From the NCBI RefSeq assembly GCF_000002075.1, contig NW_004798225.1:157080-177472 (forward strand): a stretch of DNA of 20,393 nt, in the 5' to 3' direction. The notes under the pieces were generated by a model. It had not been told where the DNA came from, did no database searches, and saw nothing but the letters and a program-made list of their open reading frames with translations. The position numbers and the translations under genes were made by a program. This document shows, one piece after another, positions 9,260-18,123 of this stretch. How positions within the stretch are numbered: position 1 is the stretch's first letter; each line of letters begins with the position of its first letter. This DNA comes from Aplysia californica (Eukaryota; Mollusca; Gastropoda; Aplysiida; Aplysiidae).

Positions 9260-9475
9260 GTAAGGGTGTCTTTTGAAAAAAAATTAATCAATGTGAAAGT
9301 TGGGACTTACTTTGTTTAGTCAGTCTGATTGTAAGGGTTTCTCTTGTATCTTCAATCTGAAGGTAGGTGCCTGGGTTGTTGTTTTTGTATGATCAGTCTG
9401 AAAGTAAGGGTTTCTTGTGGTTAATCAATCTGAAAATAAGGACTTCTTCTGTGAAGTGGAACTAAAAGTAAACCT
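9249..9475 (+). repeat. 32-bp minisatellite derived from the exon-4 splice donor
   Basis: The junction tcaatctgaaagtaaggg recurs in diverged form at about 9249, 9288, 9320, 9352, 9393, 9425 and 9457, spaced 39, 32, 32, 41, 32 and 32 bp. Several copies keep a donor-like GT: gtaagg at 9331 and 9404, and gtaggt at 9363. The first unit overlaps the end of exon 4. The regular spacing supports tandem duplication followed by decay. Confidence 0.8.
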
Positions 9476-9909
9476 TTCTTTTGTATACCCTCCTTGTTTA
9501 CCCCAGGGAAGCTTGTTAGTCTTTGGGGAACAGGCTTGGCTTTTTGCTCCCTTTGTGGCTTGTTTGAGCATGGGTTCTTGCTGGTTAGGTTGGTGGGAAA
9601 CCTTTGGTTGCATCTTAGTGCCACTTACGGCTTATCTCATGGTAAACAATTGTGCTTTATTTGTCATTTGAAAAAAATGCTGCTGGACGCTGTTCTCATA
9701 GCTGCTCAGTCACATATGTTTGTACCTTTTGATTTGTTTTGTCTGTCAGGAGAAAGCCAAGACATGTGGCTTCCCTTTTGGGTTGGAGGTCAGTATTTAC
9801 TGACAGCAGAAGGGCTACTTAGAGTCACAAGTTGATATTTAGCTTGGATGTGAGGAGAAAAGATGTTCAATTGTTTTGTGTGATTTATGTGCTACTCTTT
9901 GCTTTGCAG
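9476..9909. other. Rest of intron 4, nothing assigned
   Basis: T-rich intron to the acceptor ctttgcag (9909). Open plus-strand frames reaching into exon 5 are not in the coding frame of the gene, and no repeat partner is seen. Confidence 0.4.
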
Positions 9910-10039
9910 TGCCTGGTTCACATGTGTGAGACCCAGCTTGACACAGTGCTCATCCTGGAGAAATATGAGAACACCAATGAGATGGCACTGGCCATGCTGA
10001 GTGGCAAGACACACTTCATCGATATGTGGAAATTGGCAG
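9910..10039 (+). CDS. Ankyrin-repeat protein, coding exon 5 (residues 203-245)
   Basis: It opens in phase 0 after ctttgcag and ends before gtgagg (10040) with one base of a Glu codon. The product is CLVHMCETQLDTVLILEKYE, then NTNEMALAMLSGKTHFIDMW. NEMALAMLSGK resembles a divergent ankyrin first helix. No catalytic motif is visible. Confidence 0.87.
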
Positions 10040-10639
10040 GTGAGGCCAGTGCATTTGATGAGAGCCTGGTTTTAGTAGGGACAACAATTTTCTTTTCCTC
10101 TGTTCGTAGTTGGAGGTTTGGTTCACTAGTTCTTACTTCTTTACTGTCTGTTGTTGTTTCTGTCTGTTTTCCTTTTTCTCCGTACCAAATGACTGTTGCC
10201 TTGTCAGTACAGAATCTTTAACTCCAAACAGTATTCTTTTTTTGTGACAGATTCTTTTTATAGTCAGTAGTATAGGGTTTGGTAAACTTAAGTAGCCACT
10301 AGCCATTGCTGTTATTCCTTTGGTGACTCTTTAGATGTGTCAAATAATCAAGTTCATGGTGGAGTGACTAGTGGTGTGGGAGGATCTTGGTTGGTCCTAC
10401 ATTTTCCTTTTTAGTGTGTGGGTTGTTTTAAAAAAAATTTCCATCTTGCTTTTTGTTTTCACATTAATTTTAATGGGAATCAGTTTCAAGATGACTAACA
10501 TTATTCATAACAGTTTGCTGATGCAGGTTGTGGGTCCCTGTTGCGATGTGGCCTCTTCATTTTCCTTTTTTCGGTATTGCTGTCTTTCAAATTTACTATG
10601 ACAACATTTGAACATTGTATCCTATTATTTTTGCTACAG
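10040..10639. other. Intron 5, nothing assigned
   Basis: Ordinary T-rich intron between donor gtgagg and acceptor tttgctacag. Open frames within it have no support. Confidence 0.5.
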
Positions 10640-10854
10640 AAAATCTCCAGAAAGTGGATATTAATACCAAGGACCACTCGTACCAATTCTACTACAGAGA
10701 CTACCCGACGGCCCCCCGCCCCCTCATGGCAGCGGTGTGGGAGATTGACCAGCTGGAACTGATTCAGTCGTTTATGGAGCTCCATCCAGACACTTCCATC
10801 AAGTACACCTTTGAGTCGGAGGCCACCAGTCCTCCAAAACCTCTCTTCTTCCAG
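10640..10854 (+). CDS. Ankyrin-repeat protein, coding exon 6 (residues 246-317)
   Basis: It completes the Glu codon from exon 5 and reads VDINTKDHSYQFYYRDYPTA, then PRPLMAAVWEIDQLELIQSF, ending KPLFFQ in phase 0 before gtagct (10855). DINTKD and PLMAAVWEIDQLELIQSFME resemble the turn and two helices of an ankyrin repeat with an aromatic insert (QFYYRDY). The FFQ|gtagct donor is the first copy of a tandem duplication. Confidence 0.9.
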
Positions 10855-10979
10855 GTAGCTCGGGTGGTTTGGGGGTTTATAGTAATATAATAATGATAGG
10901 TTGCACTTATACAGGTAGCTTTGGTTGTTTTGTGGTTTATAGTAATATAGTAATGATAGATAGATTACACTTGTATAAC
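10855..10979 (+). repeat. 60-bp tandem duplication starting at the exon-6 donor
   Basis: Unit 1 (10855-10914) and unit 2 (10915-10979) both start ag|gtagct and run through ggtttatagtaatat to a cacttata-like end. Both contain a copy of the motif taatgata...cactta.tata found at LINE/SINE 3' ends in this window. Unit 2 therefore supplies a second donor-like ag|gtagct 60 nt downstream. Confidence 0.82.
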
Positions 10980-11340
10980 AAGTATCACTATTTAAAAGTT
11001 TTCTCTAGCACCCTTTACAATTTTTTATGACTATGGCAGACCCTATGATATTATGAAACATTCTCAGCCCCCCCCCATTGGTGCCCTCTAATTTATATAA
11101 ATCAGTGACACCATTTTAGTACTGTGAGAGTCATATATATTTCACCTAAAAAAATGAACAGTAAAAATTGTAGTGAATTAACACAATGGTACCCAAGACT
11201 CAGGGTACAAAATCAGAGACCCTCACTTTAGACTTGAGACAAAACAGTACTCTTAATTAAATAAATACTTTGTCAAGATAGACATTGTGAGAAAGAGTTC
11301 AGTCTGTTCATGAGGGCAAAGGATGCTGCTGAAAAAGACA
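10980..11340 (-). mobile_element. Probable old SINE remnant, minus strand
   Basis: Downstream of the duplicated tail motif, 10990-11060 resembles the SINE end module of copy 2 (ctctagcaccctttacaa against ctctatgtgctttacagc, then a gcaga...atga stretch). The similarity fades by about 11070, and no tRNA head was found before 11340. The call is weak and the upper boundary arbitrary. The remainder looks like plain AT-rich intron. Confidence 0.3.
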
Positions 11341-11592
11341 AAGGTGTTTGCAGTTGTTTGTTTTCACCTTGGTGATTAGAGAGGGTTGTCATGAGCTCAA
11401 TATTTCCTACTGGAAGTTTTATGAACAGTATCATATTATGCTCAAAATGTGGCCAACTTTTCTCTGCCAGAATTGATCTCATAGGCCATAGCAGTAAATG
11501 ATCTTAATCCTTGTTTCTTCTATTTGTCTTTTAAGAAATATTCTCCTCTCCAAATGCGTTAGTGAATGTCTGACATTGATAGCGAAGCTATT
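11341..11592 (+). mobile_element. LINE 3'-end fragment in intron 6
   Basis: The frame at about 11435-11487 reads CSKCGQLFSARIDLIGH followed by a stop. This is a C-x2-C-x12-H finger of the kind found at the C-terminus of some invertebrate non-LTR retrotransposon ORFs. The following untranslated part (cttaatcc, then tctgacattgatagcgaagc) aligns with 5800-5895. The tail runs straight into the ATA microsatellite at 11593. It is 5' truncated, and its left boundary is uncertain. Confidence 0.58.
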
Positions 11593-11692
11593 ATAATGAT
11601 AATAATAATAATAATAATAATAGTAATAATAATAATAACAACAACAATATAATAATAATATTAATAATAATAATAATAATAATGATATTATG
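11593..11692. repeat. (ATA/AAT)n microsatellite at a LINE tail
   Basis: Interrupted AAT repeats with an aacaacaacaa patch directly follow the LINE 3' end, consistent with expansion of a retrotransposon tail. Confidence 0.9.
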
Positions 11693-11778
11693 TACAGTAT
11701 GCCTTTACTTAATCTATATACTGAGTCTGTGGCATATTGGCTTAATGTGTACCCCCACCCTTTTTTGTTAAATTTCAG

Positions 11779-12017
11779 CTGGTCAATCCAAAGTCAAGAC
11801 CACAGAATGAAGCTATCACATCACTGATCCTGAGAGATGCAGACCTAAACATTCGTAATACCCAGGGCCAGACTGTGCTGATGGAGGCCATGTACAATGG
11901 TGAGACAGAAGGCATCATCAGAGCTATCCTCAACTCAGGGGTCAATGTGGCAGCCCGGGATTCCAATGGAAGAACAGCCAGGGACCACAGCATCTTACTC
12001 AAAAGGAATGACTACAG
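11779..12017 (+). CDS. Ankyrin-repeat protein, coding exon 7 (residues 318-396)
   Basis: It lies between aaatttcag and gtcagt (12018). It contains the clearest ankyrin repeats of the gene: ADLNIRNTQGQTVLMEAM with second helix GIIRAILNSG (about 338-369), then VNVAARDSNGRTARDHSILL (about 370-389). GQTVLMEA and GRTARDH replace the consensus GxTPLHxA, and RTARD is common in terminal repeats. It ends with two bases of an Arg codon. Confidence 0.93.
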
Positions 12018-13010
12018 GTCAGTGATGGTAATAAGTCTTTGACCAAAACATGTCGGAAATAATTGTTTTTGTGGAAAATGCACCATTCAGCAGCTATCTG
12101 CCAAAAAACATTTTTTCGTAAAAGTCACAGTGGTATTGTACTGGCTGCAGTGTGTGATCATTTTTCTTGCTTTTGAGTTGCTGGAAGTAACTAAAGCAAA
12201 TTTAAAACAAATTACAAGTTTGTACATTGTTTCCATGCTTAGGCCCATGCGTTTTTCTATTAGGACTTGATCCCTTGTGTTTTTTTGCAGAATGCCCTTT
12301 GTTGTTATAAAATGAAATTATATGGGTGGAAACCTAATAGATGATATTCAATAATCTGAAAAAACCCTGGTGGAATGGATTGCTGTGAAGATGGAAAGGA
12401 GTTACAGTTGGACACAGCTGAATTCCTGCTTTCTGGGGGCTTGTCTGTTTACTGGTGAACAAATCAGGGCAACAAAGTGAAACATTTTAAAATTACAGTT
12501 TTTAGCTACTTTAGGATTACCGTGAACTTTGACAAATTTCTGTTCTTATTGTAAAACTGGGATGATTTTGTGCTGTTTGTTGTTAAAGGGAAAATTATGT
12601 AGCTTTCAAAAGGTGTCTACCTTAATATTGGCACGGACAGCTGTGATAATCGGTCATTTTTATTTTGGTAAAGTACAGTAGAAATTGTCCAATACCCTTT
12701 GTTGAGGAGAAAAGTGGTTGTTTTAGACAGGTGGGCATCTGAGACAGTGTCATCATAATGTAGAAAGAAACACAAGAGAGGAAGTGGGAAGTGGTTGTTT
12801 GTGCAGACGATTGTCCTGGTCAGATGGCTGTTAGTGCATGTTTGACTGTAGTAGGTTTTTGTTTGATTTTTCTCTCCACTTTCTACCCTGGATTTAATAC
12901 TTTTTAGACAAAGCCTGCCACATGTTGTGCTGAAATGTTTGTACTCACGTCTGAACTTGCGCTAACTCCTCTCATCCTCGGTTTTCTATTTCCTGCCCAA
13001 CGGGATACAG
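12018..13010. other. Intron 7, nothing assigned
   Basis: Nearly 1 kb of AT-rich intron without microsatellite, tRNA-like box or recognised transposable element. It ends at the acceptor cgggatacag, which has a weak adjacent pyrimidine tract. Confidence 0.45.
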
Positions 13011-13197
13011 AGAACTGATAGACAGCCACATCATCGAGATGGTTCAGGACTGTGACATTCTTCGCCTGGAGGCTCTGGTGCTGCAACTCTATGAGCACGT
13101 GGCCCCTGTCTGTGCCCGCCACCAGCTGCTCTGCATCGCCAGACAGAAGTGTTCCAAGCAGCTTCACGAGCTTCTCAAGAATGCAGCTGGCACTCAG
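13011..13197 (+). CDS. Ankyrin-repeat protein, coding exon 8 (residues 397-459)
   Basis: The first base completes the Arg codon of exon 7 and the exon ends in phase 0 before gtgatt (13198). The product is almost entirely helical: ELIDSHIIEMVQDCDILRLE, then ALVLQLYEHVAPVCARHQLL and QKCSKQLHELLKNA. It has no ankyrin consensus and probably forms a helical linker or highly divergent repeats. Five Cys residues are present without an obvious metal-binding spacing. Confidence 0.87.
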
Positions 13198-13225
13198 GTG
13201 ATTATGACATGAGAAGGGAAACTGG

Positions 13226-13300
13226 TGATAATAATAACTGCATTTACATAGTGCATTTCCATACTCTACAGCAAGCTCAATGAGCTTTTAATTACAACGA
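13226..13300 (-). mobile_element. SINE/LINE 3'-end fragment, minus strand
   Basis: The plus strand reads gataataataactgcattta, then catagtgcatttc and caagctcaatgagctttta, matching the end module of SINE copy 2 (gcatttatatagtgcg ... gctctatgtgctttacag). Only about 75 bp are recognisable. Confidence 0.55.
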
Positions 13301-13977
13301 TTACAATTTGAACTAGTTCGTTCAATGTTGCTGATATTCAGTGCCTAGATGATGATGAAAGTAAGGTTTTTGGAGCTATAGTTTTTACTTGTGCAGGTCA
13401 ATCAGAAATCTTTGCTTGTTTTGAAGTGAAAGTTGATGATTAGGTGTGACTAGAGAGATATCTTAATGGTATAGAAGGCAATGATAAAAACTATTTTTAT
13501 ATATAATGTCAACATTGAGTTGGCTCAGAAGGTGGATGAAGTTACAGGTTCATGAACACTTGTGTGTAGTTGTCAATAGTTGAAATATTTTCTATGTAAA
13601 TTCTTATTTTCGTATCTAATGTTGTTTTGACTTTGTTCCGCTTACTGTCTGTTGTTCTGATGTTGTTGCTGTGTCTTTCCAGAGATTTGAGACATGGGGC
13701 TTTTTAGTTTTTAATCCTGTGCCTGTTGGTTTTAAAAATTCTAATTGTTGTCATACGGGCCTGCTTGTTGTGAAGACCTGGGGATCTTTTTGGCAGGGTC
13801 AGTCAAATGTCTTTCCAGATGATTGTAGGTCATCATTGGGGGCCACTTCTGTTTTTCCCCACTGTTGGTTCTGTCTGTCTTATTTTTCCTTGCAAGAAAT
13901 GACCATTATAGTGTGGACGTGCTTCTTTGTACGCAAACTCAATTTTCCTTGTTTTTTTTTTTTAATTCACCGCGCAG
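13301..13977. other. Rest of intron 8
   Basis: AT-rich intron. A second acceptor-like gtgtctttccag ends at 13682 and is followed by about 97 open codons, but in a frame different from exon 9 and with Phe/Cys-rich composition, so it is not accepted as coding. The true acceptor is accgcgcag at 13977 after a T run. Confidence 0.45.
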
Positions 13978-14442
13978 GCTGTGGTGAAAAAGCTTTTCAG
14001 CTTTGTCAAGTCAGGGAACAAAGTACAGCTGATGAGACAGATGACTCGAAAGTACGCCAACGCACGAGACAAGGCGGGCCGCTCTCTGCTACACTTTGCC
14101 ATCCAGCACAGTCTGACAGACAGCTCAGGGAAGACACAGCAGCTGCCGCCCAGAGGGCTCCCCACAGTAAGAGGGGATGTCATAATGGATGACATCTCAG
14201 TGCGCGGCGTGGCGATTGAATCCCTGGAGGACCCCACCCACAACAGTGACACCACACAACTTCACGGCAGAGGATACCGCTGTCGGGTTCTGGACAGCGT
14301 GAAGAAAGAATGTAATCGTTTCAAAAAGAACCGCTGTCTGTTCTCCAAGTGCATGAACCAAGACAACTTTACCCCTGACCATGTTGGAGTCATCAAATAT
14401 CTTGTGCAAGAGTTTCCTTTTATGCTTGGACACAGCAACAAT
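13978..14442 (+). CDS. Ankyrin-repeat protein, coding exon 9 (residues 460-614)
   Basis: The largest exon is phase 0 at both ends: accgcgcag before it and gtaagt (14443) after it. It reads VVKKLFSFVKSGNKVQLMRQ, then YANARDKAGRSLLHFAIQHS, a good ankyrin first half (about 484-504). A long insert interrupts the repeat, including the Cys/Lys-rich run RCRVLDSVKKECNRFKKNRC. Residues NFTPDHVGVIKYLVQEFPFM then form a helix ahead of exon 10. An internal ACA|GTAAGA at 14167 is an in-frame alternative donor candidate. Confidence 0.92.
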
Positions 14443-14944
14443 GTAAGTTATCTATAACTTTTACATTGCCTTGGTTGCTGTACCAAATTTTGACATAACT
14501 AGCTGGGCCCTCTTTCGATGAAAGGGATGATCGGTGCTTTAATATCAGCTAAAAGTCATTGGCCTACTATATTTACACTCTACTGGAATGGGGAAATGAA
14601 TATTGAGAGATGCAAAAAATTACGTCTAGATCTATACTCTCAAAACAAAATGCGCCTCGCGAAATATCACTTCCGGATTTTCTAAAATTACAGAAACAGA
14701 AGCGTCGGCCTTCAAAAGCGATCGGCAAAATAAAGAAATTTAGCTTTTTGCAGCACAACTGTCTCAAAACTGAAAAAACCAAGGGCACCATGATCTGGAG
14801 AATATTTTAAAGAATTTTTTGGCGAAAACCGCATGTCGATCGATGCAGCCATTAAAAAGCCTTTTGAATAGCAAAATTCGGCCACCAAAAATAGATAATA
14901 GATATTTCTGACATTGAGTTAAGAGCATTTTTCAAATATGTAAT
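14443..14944. other. Start of intron 9, nothing assigned
   Basis: AT-rich intron following donor gtaagt, with several CpG-containing patches (cgcgaaatatc, cgatcgatgc) unlike the adjacent introns. It may be an unrecognised repeat, but no terminal repeats or second copy were seen. Confidence 0.4.
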
Positions 14945-15361
14945 TAAGGGTGTCCTTTAAGTCTGGACACATAGACAAAATGTATGTTTTCAAGAAATGC
15001 ACATTGGATGTTCAACAACATTTGGAATTCATCTACTTGAGTCCTTCCACCCAATTCTTAAAATAAGGCAAAAGCATCTTCTGCACATGATGTCATGGCA
15101 ACTTAAATGTGACCCCACAGATAATGTATGCGCATCGTAGGCCAAGCAAGCTTCCAATGGAGGGCTCAAGAAGATTTTTACTCAACTCTTTGTTCTTTTG
15201 GAATATAAACAAATGACATCTTCAGTATAATTTCCACCATTTGTGCAGCAAAGATCAATGTGCTTTACAAGTTTAATGTTAATCAATGCTATAATTCCAT
15301 GCTTCTGTCAATTACAGTGAGTGAGATTTCTTATGTATTCAGACTTTTGGGACACTCTGTA
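14945..15361 (-). mobile_element. Decayed mariner-like DNA transposon remnant
   Basis: The left end TAAGGGTGTCCTTTAAGTCT (14945) and the reverse complement of the right end, TACAGAGTGTCCCAAAAGTC (from 15361), are diverged inverted repeats that both continue through an acata-like stretch. The gtgtcc...aagtctg pattern is typical of Tc1/mariner termini, and TA at each edge fits the target duplication. On the minus strand near 15234-15271, LVKHIDLCCTNGG resembles the C-terminal end of mariner transposases. At about 417 bp it is internally deleted and non-functional. Confidence 0.7.
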
Positions 15362-16215
15362 GACTGTAAAGAACTTGATTGTCACAATGAAGGATCAAGC
15401 TGATTAGTGTTGTGCAAAATATTTTGGGGGACTTCTCTTCCAGAAGATTTGGTATTCCTCTCTGTGGACTGGAAATGCTCTCAGATCAAAGATGATTCCA
15501 ATAGGGAACAGGATAGCGAGTGCCCACATCCCTTGTAACTCATCGGAGCAGAGGAAGATAGGACTAACGCTAACCTAAAAAGAACCAACTCAACTAACAG
15601 AAGCATGTCTTCTCAATAATTATTTACATAAACATCATCTCACATCATCACTATCACCACCATCATATTTTTGAAATCATCTTTGCTCTCAGATCCTTGA
15701 CATACATCTATAATTACCTTGAATATCTATCTGTAACAATTACATGTTATAACAATTATATTTGTTACACACTATTGCACACTATCATACACTCATTTTT
15801 CTACTAATCAGATGGCGTCAATCTAATAGGGGGGGGGGGGGGTGCGCTCAGCCATTGTCTTTTCTCAGGCTTGTACTTTTAATATCGACATCATGTGAAA
15901 TATCTCTTAAATTCCACCTTGTTCATCCTGTTGCTGAGAAGTAACAACGCGCTTCTAGACTTCGTTCTTTAAACCTTTTGATGTGCTTCCAATGTTCGAC
16001 TATTTTTACAAGTTGTCATTTCACTTTAGCGTGCTCTATCCTATTATCTTAAGTACAGGTGTGTGAGAGAGATTCATAACTTGAGTATGTACCTCGACTG
16101 TGGTTTATTTTTGTTGCAAGCTTCTTTCCTTCATTGTTACTGTCAACAGCTGTAAGAAAAATTTCCTCATTTGGATACTGAAGTCTCATCACATTATCTT
16201 GTCTTATGTTCACAG
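15362..16215. other. Rest of intron 9
   Basis: AT-rich intron with a run of 14 G at 15829-15842, ending at the exon-10 acceptor tatgttcacag (16215). No exon or repeat copy was accepted here. Confidence 0.45.
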
Positions 16216-16317
16216 CTTGGACAGACTCCCTTGCACTATGCCTACATCTACACTGCCAACCAAGAGGTCTTGGATTTGTTGAAAACCACTGGATCTTGTG
16301 AGCACATCAAAGATGTG
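16216..16317 (+). CDS. Ankyrin-repeat protein, coding exon 10 (residues 615-648)
   Basis: It starts in phase 0 after gttcacag and reads LGQTPLHYAYIYTANQEVLD, then LLKTTGSCEHIKDV. GQTPLHYA is a near-consensus ankyrin helix, completing a repeat whose first residues end exon 9. The donor is taken as gtatgt at 16318; gtggta at 16315 would also keep phase 0 and remove only one Val. The exon has no stop, so at least one more exon must follow. Confidence 0.88.
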
Positions 16318-18015
16318 GTATGTATTTTTTGCTTTTGTTGGATAAGTCTGGCCACCTCAATTGTTTCTTCTGTCTACACTTGCTATGACTGGGTTCTGGT
16401 GGTGGGTAGGAATATTTTGAGGGGGGAGGTGTTCCTGATATGTTAATGATAACATCAGTGAGATGACATGAGTACATATTTCTTGACCAGTACTTCTTCA
16501 GGCTTTTTGCTCTGTTCTTTAAGGGTTTACCAGATTTATAGAAAAATGTTGCTGCCCTGATATGTACCTCATACTTTTTATAGGGATCCTTCCCTTCTCT
16601 CCAGTGCTGACACGTAAGTGATTGCATATTTCGTATGCTGAGTTTGCTCAACTTCTTTGCTATGTTGATGTGCGGTGGATTCCAACAATAATACTTCTCT
16701 GGGGCATTGTGAGTTGATCGAATGAAAGGCTGTCAGCTTTGACTTGGTTCCACTCCTGAGCCTTTCAGGGCTTGTTAGCCCATTGGAGATGTTCGTGTTT
16801 GTAGCTTTGCACGAATGGAAAGCACAGTACAGATTTGATTATTTTGAATATTTCTTACTCACTGCTAATATTAGTCCCCATTCTAAGAATGGAACAATAT
16901 CTAATTAACTTTGAAGAGATTGCAAACTGTATAAAAATATTTTGGTCTTTATTGTCCTAAATTTATACAATTTTTCATTTTCCCTTCTCTCTGTCATCCA
17001 TCTGGTCCACTTGTTTTTATCATTCTCTGTGTTTCTATCTTCTTCCTTCTCCCTGTTTCAGTCTTCAGTCTGAATTTCAAGAAGAAAAAATCTTTTCCTG
17101 CAGAGAATCGAGCACATTGGGTGTCTGATTAGTTTTTGAAAAAGTTGGCAAGCCTGTAAATATAAGGTATTCTATCACTAAAATTTACATTATGTTCCTT
17201 TATGTTAAGATTATTATGAGTTACAATTACAATAGTAGTATTTCCAGCAATGATTTGTGTAAGTAATATAAACTGACAGGACATATCTCATTCAGTCAAG
17301 GGTTCGGTTGTCTCAGTCAAGAAGTTATTGGTTCTCAGAACTCAAACCATATCTTAAATTCACTGTTGCATTCTTTTTTTACCCACACTTTGCTTGTAGC
17401 ATCAAGTAACTTTTCTTATGGCATACAAGACTTTGCTCAAAGTTCACTTCGTTTTCGAAAGGGTTATAACTATCTGGTTTATGGGTTTGTCAAGTTACAG
17501 AACTACCCTACACAGAAGGAATTAATTTGGAAACCATCTCTCCGACAAGTTTCTTCCTGAAGTCCCTGTGACAGAGAGGATATGAACTTGATCTGAAGAC
17601 AGAAAGCATATGATAACACCCATTTTGAGAGACCCATCTTGGTTTTCCTTTGAAAAGTGAATTATTTTTAAGATTGCCTAGCTCCATGTGTTTTAAATTT
17701 ATCAACAACAGAACACCTCAGGTTCTAATAGATCTGTTTAAGTCAACCTTCCTCCCAAAATGCTCAGATCTTCAACCACCCCCTGGGGCGGTGCCACTGA
17801 CTGAAGTGTCTTTAGGCCATTCCCAAAGGGGGGATATTTCTCGTTCTAATGCACAGTAGAATTGTAAATGGGCTGATCCAACAATGTCATGCTCATAACT
17901 GTGCCTGAACTACAACAGGGAACTGCTGCCTTTTCTTTCCTTATCCTTACTATTGTCATTTTCTTCTACTTCTTCTTTTGTATGTTTGTCACACTCTTGT
18001 GACCCGCTATTTCAG
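16318..18015. other. Region after exon 10, gene 3' end unresolved
   Basis: Several acceptor-like sites follow pyrimidine tracts: ttcag ending at 17061, cttcag at 17067, cctgcag near 17103 and cctcag near 17720. In the required phase 0 they give tails of 3, 19, 11 and about 46 codons before a stop. None shows ankyrin similarity or an AATAAA at a fitting distance, so no terminal exon is annotated. Otherwise the region is AT-rich without recognised repeats. Confidence 0.4.
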
Positions 18016-18061
18016 GGGTGCCTTGATAGTTGAAGCAGACTTTGTGCTGTTGAAGCTAGAG
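18016..18061 (+). other. Possible 46-bp exon of uncertain frame
   Basis: It is bounded by cgctatttcag (to 18015) and gtgagc (18062), both good splice signals. In phase 0 from exon 10 it stops after GVP; in another frame it is open (GALIVEADFVLLKLE). It would need another exon in between to be coding, so this is only a candidate. Confidence 0.2.
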
Positions 18062-18123
18062 AGGTGAGCAGAGTAAGTCTGATTCCCTGTAAGGACTTCT
18101 CTGTTGACATCAACCCCTTGGCA

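Larger units (their letters stand above)
2867..16317 (+). other. Ankyrin-repeat protein gene, ten coding exons, 3' end open
   Basis: This is the whole-gene entry. Coding exons are 3065-3203, 5008-5242, 6273-6391, 9147-9259, 9910-10039, 10640-10854, 11779-12017, 13011-13197, 13978-14442 and 16216-16317. Cumulative lengths are 139, 374, 493, 606, 736, 951, 1190, 1377, 1842 and 1944 nt, and each junction restores an open frame. The predicted 648 residues have no signal peptide or membrane span, so an intracellular protein is expected. Ankyrin repeats near residues 55-160, 338-396, 484-505 and 613-648 are separated by divergent helical sequence, suggesting a long solenoid with degenerate repeats and one insert (about 505-612). 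Ankyrin solenoids bind other proteins; the partner cannot be read from sequence. I do not recognise a named orthologue. Confidence 0.88.

Noticed and set aside
13683-13977. Open segment after a good acceptor (tctttccag) in intron 8
   Set aside because: It is in phase with exon 8 but runs in a different frame from exon 9, has no donor before 13978 that would restore the frame convincingly, and is Phe/Cys-rich like back-translated T-rich intron.
15415-15590. Minus-strand stretch reading GMWALAILFPIGIIFDLRAF and onward to a stop
   Set aside because: It looks hydrophobic and protein-like, but only about 53 codons are open, upstream stops follow closely, no clear splice signals border it and no family is recognised.
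17366-17560. 64-codon plus frame
   Set aside because: No splice support in phase 0 from exon 10, AT-rich composition and no similarity to the ankyrin pattern.
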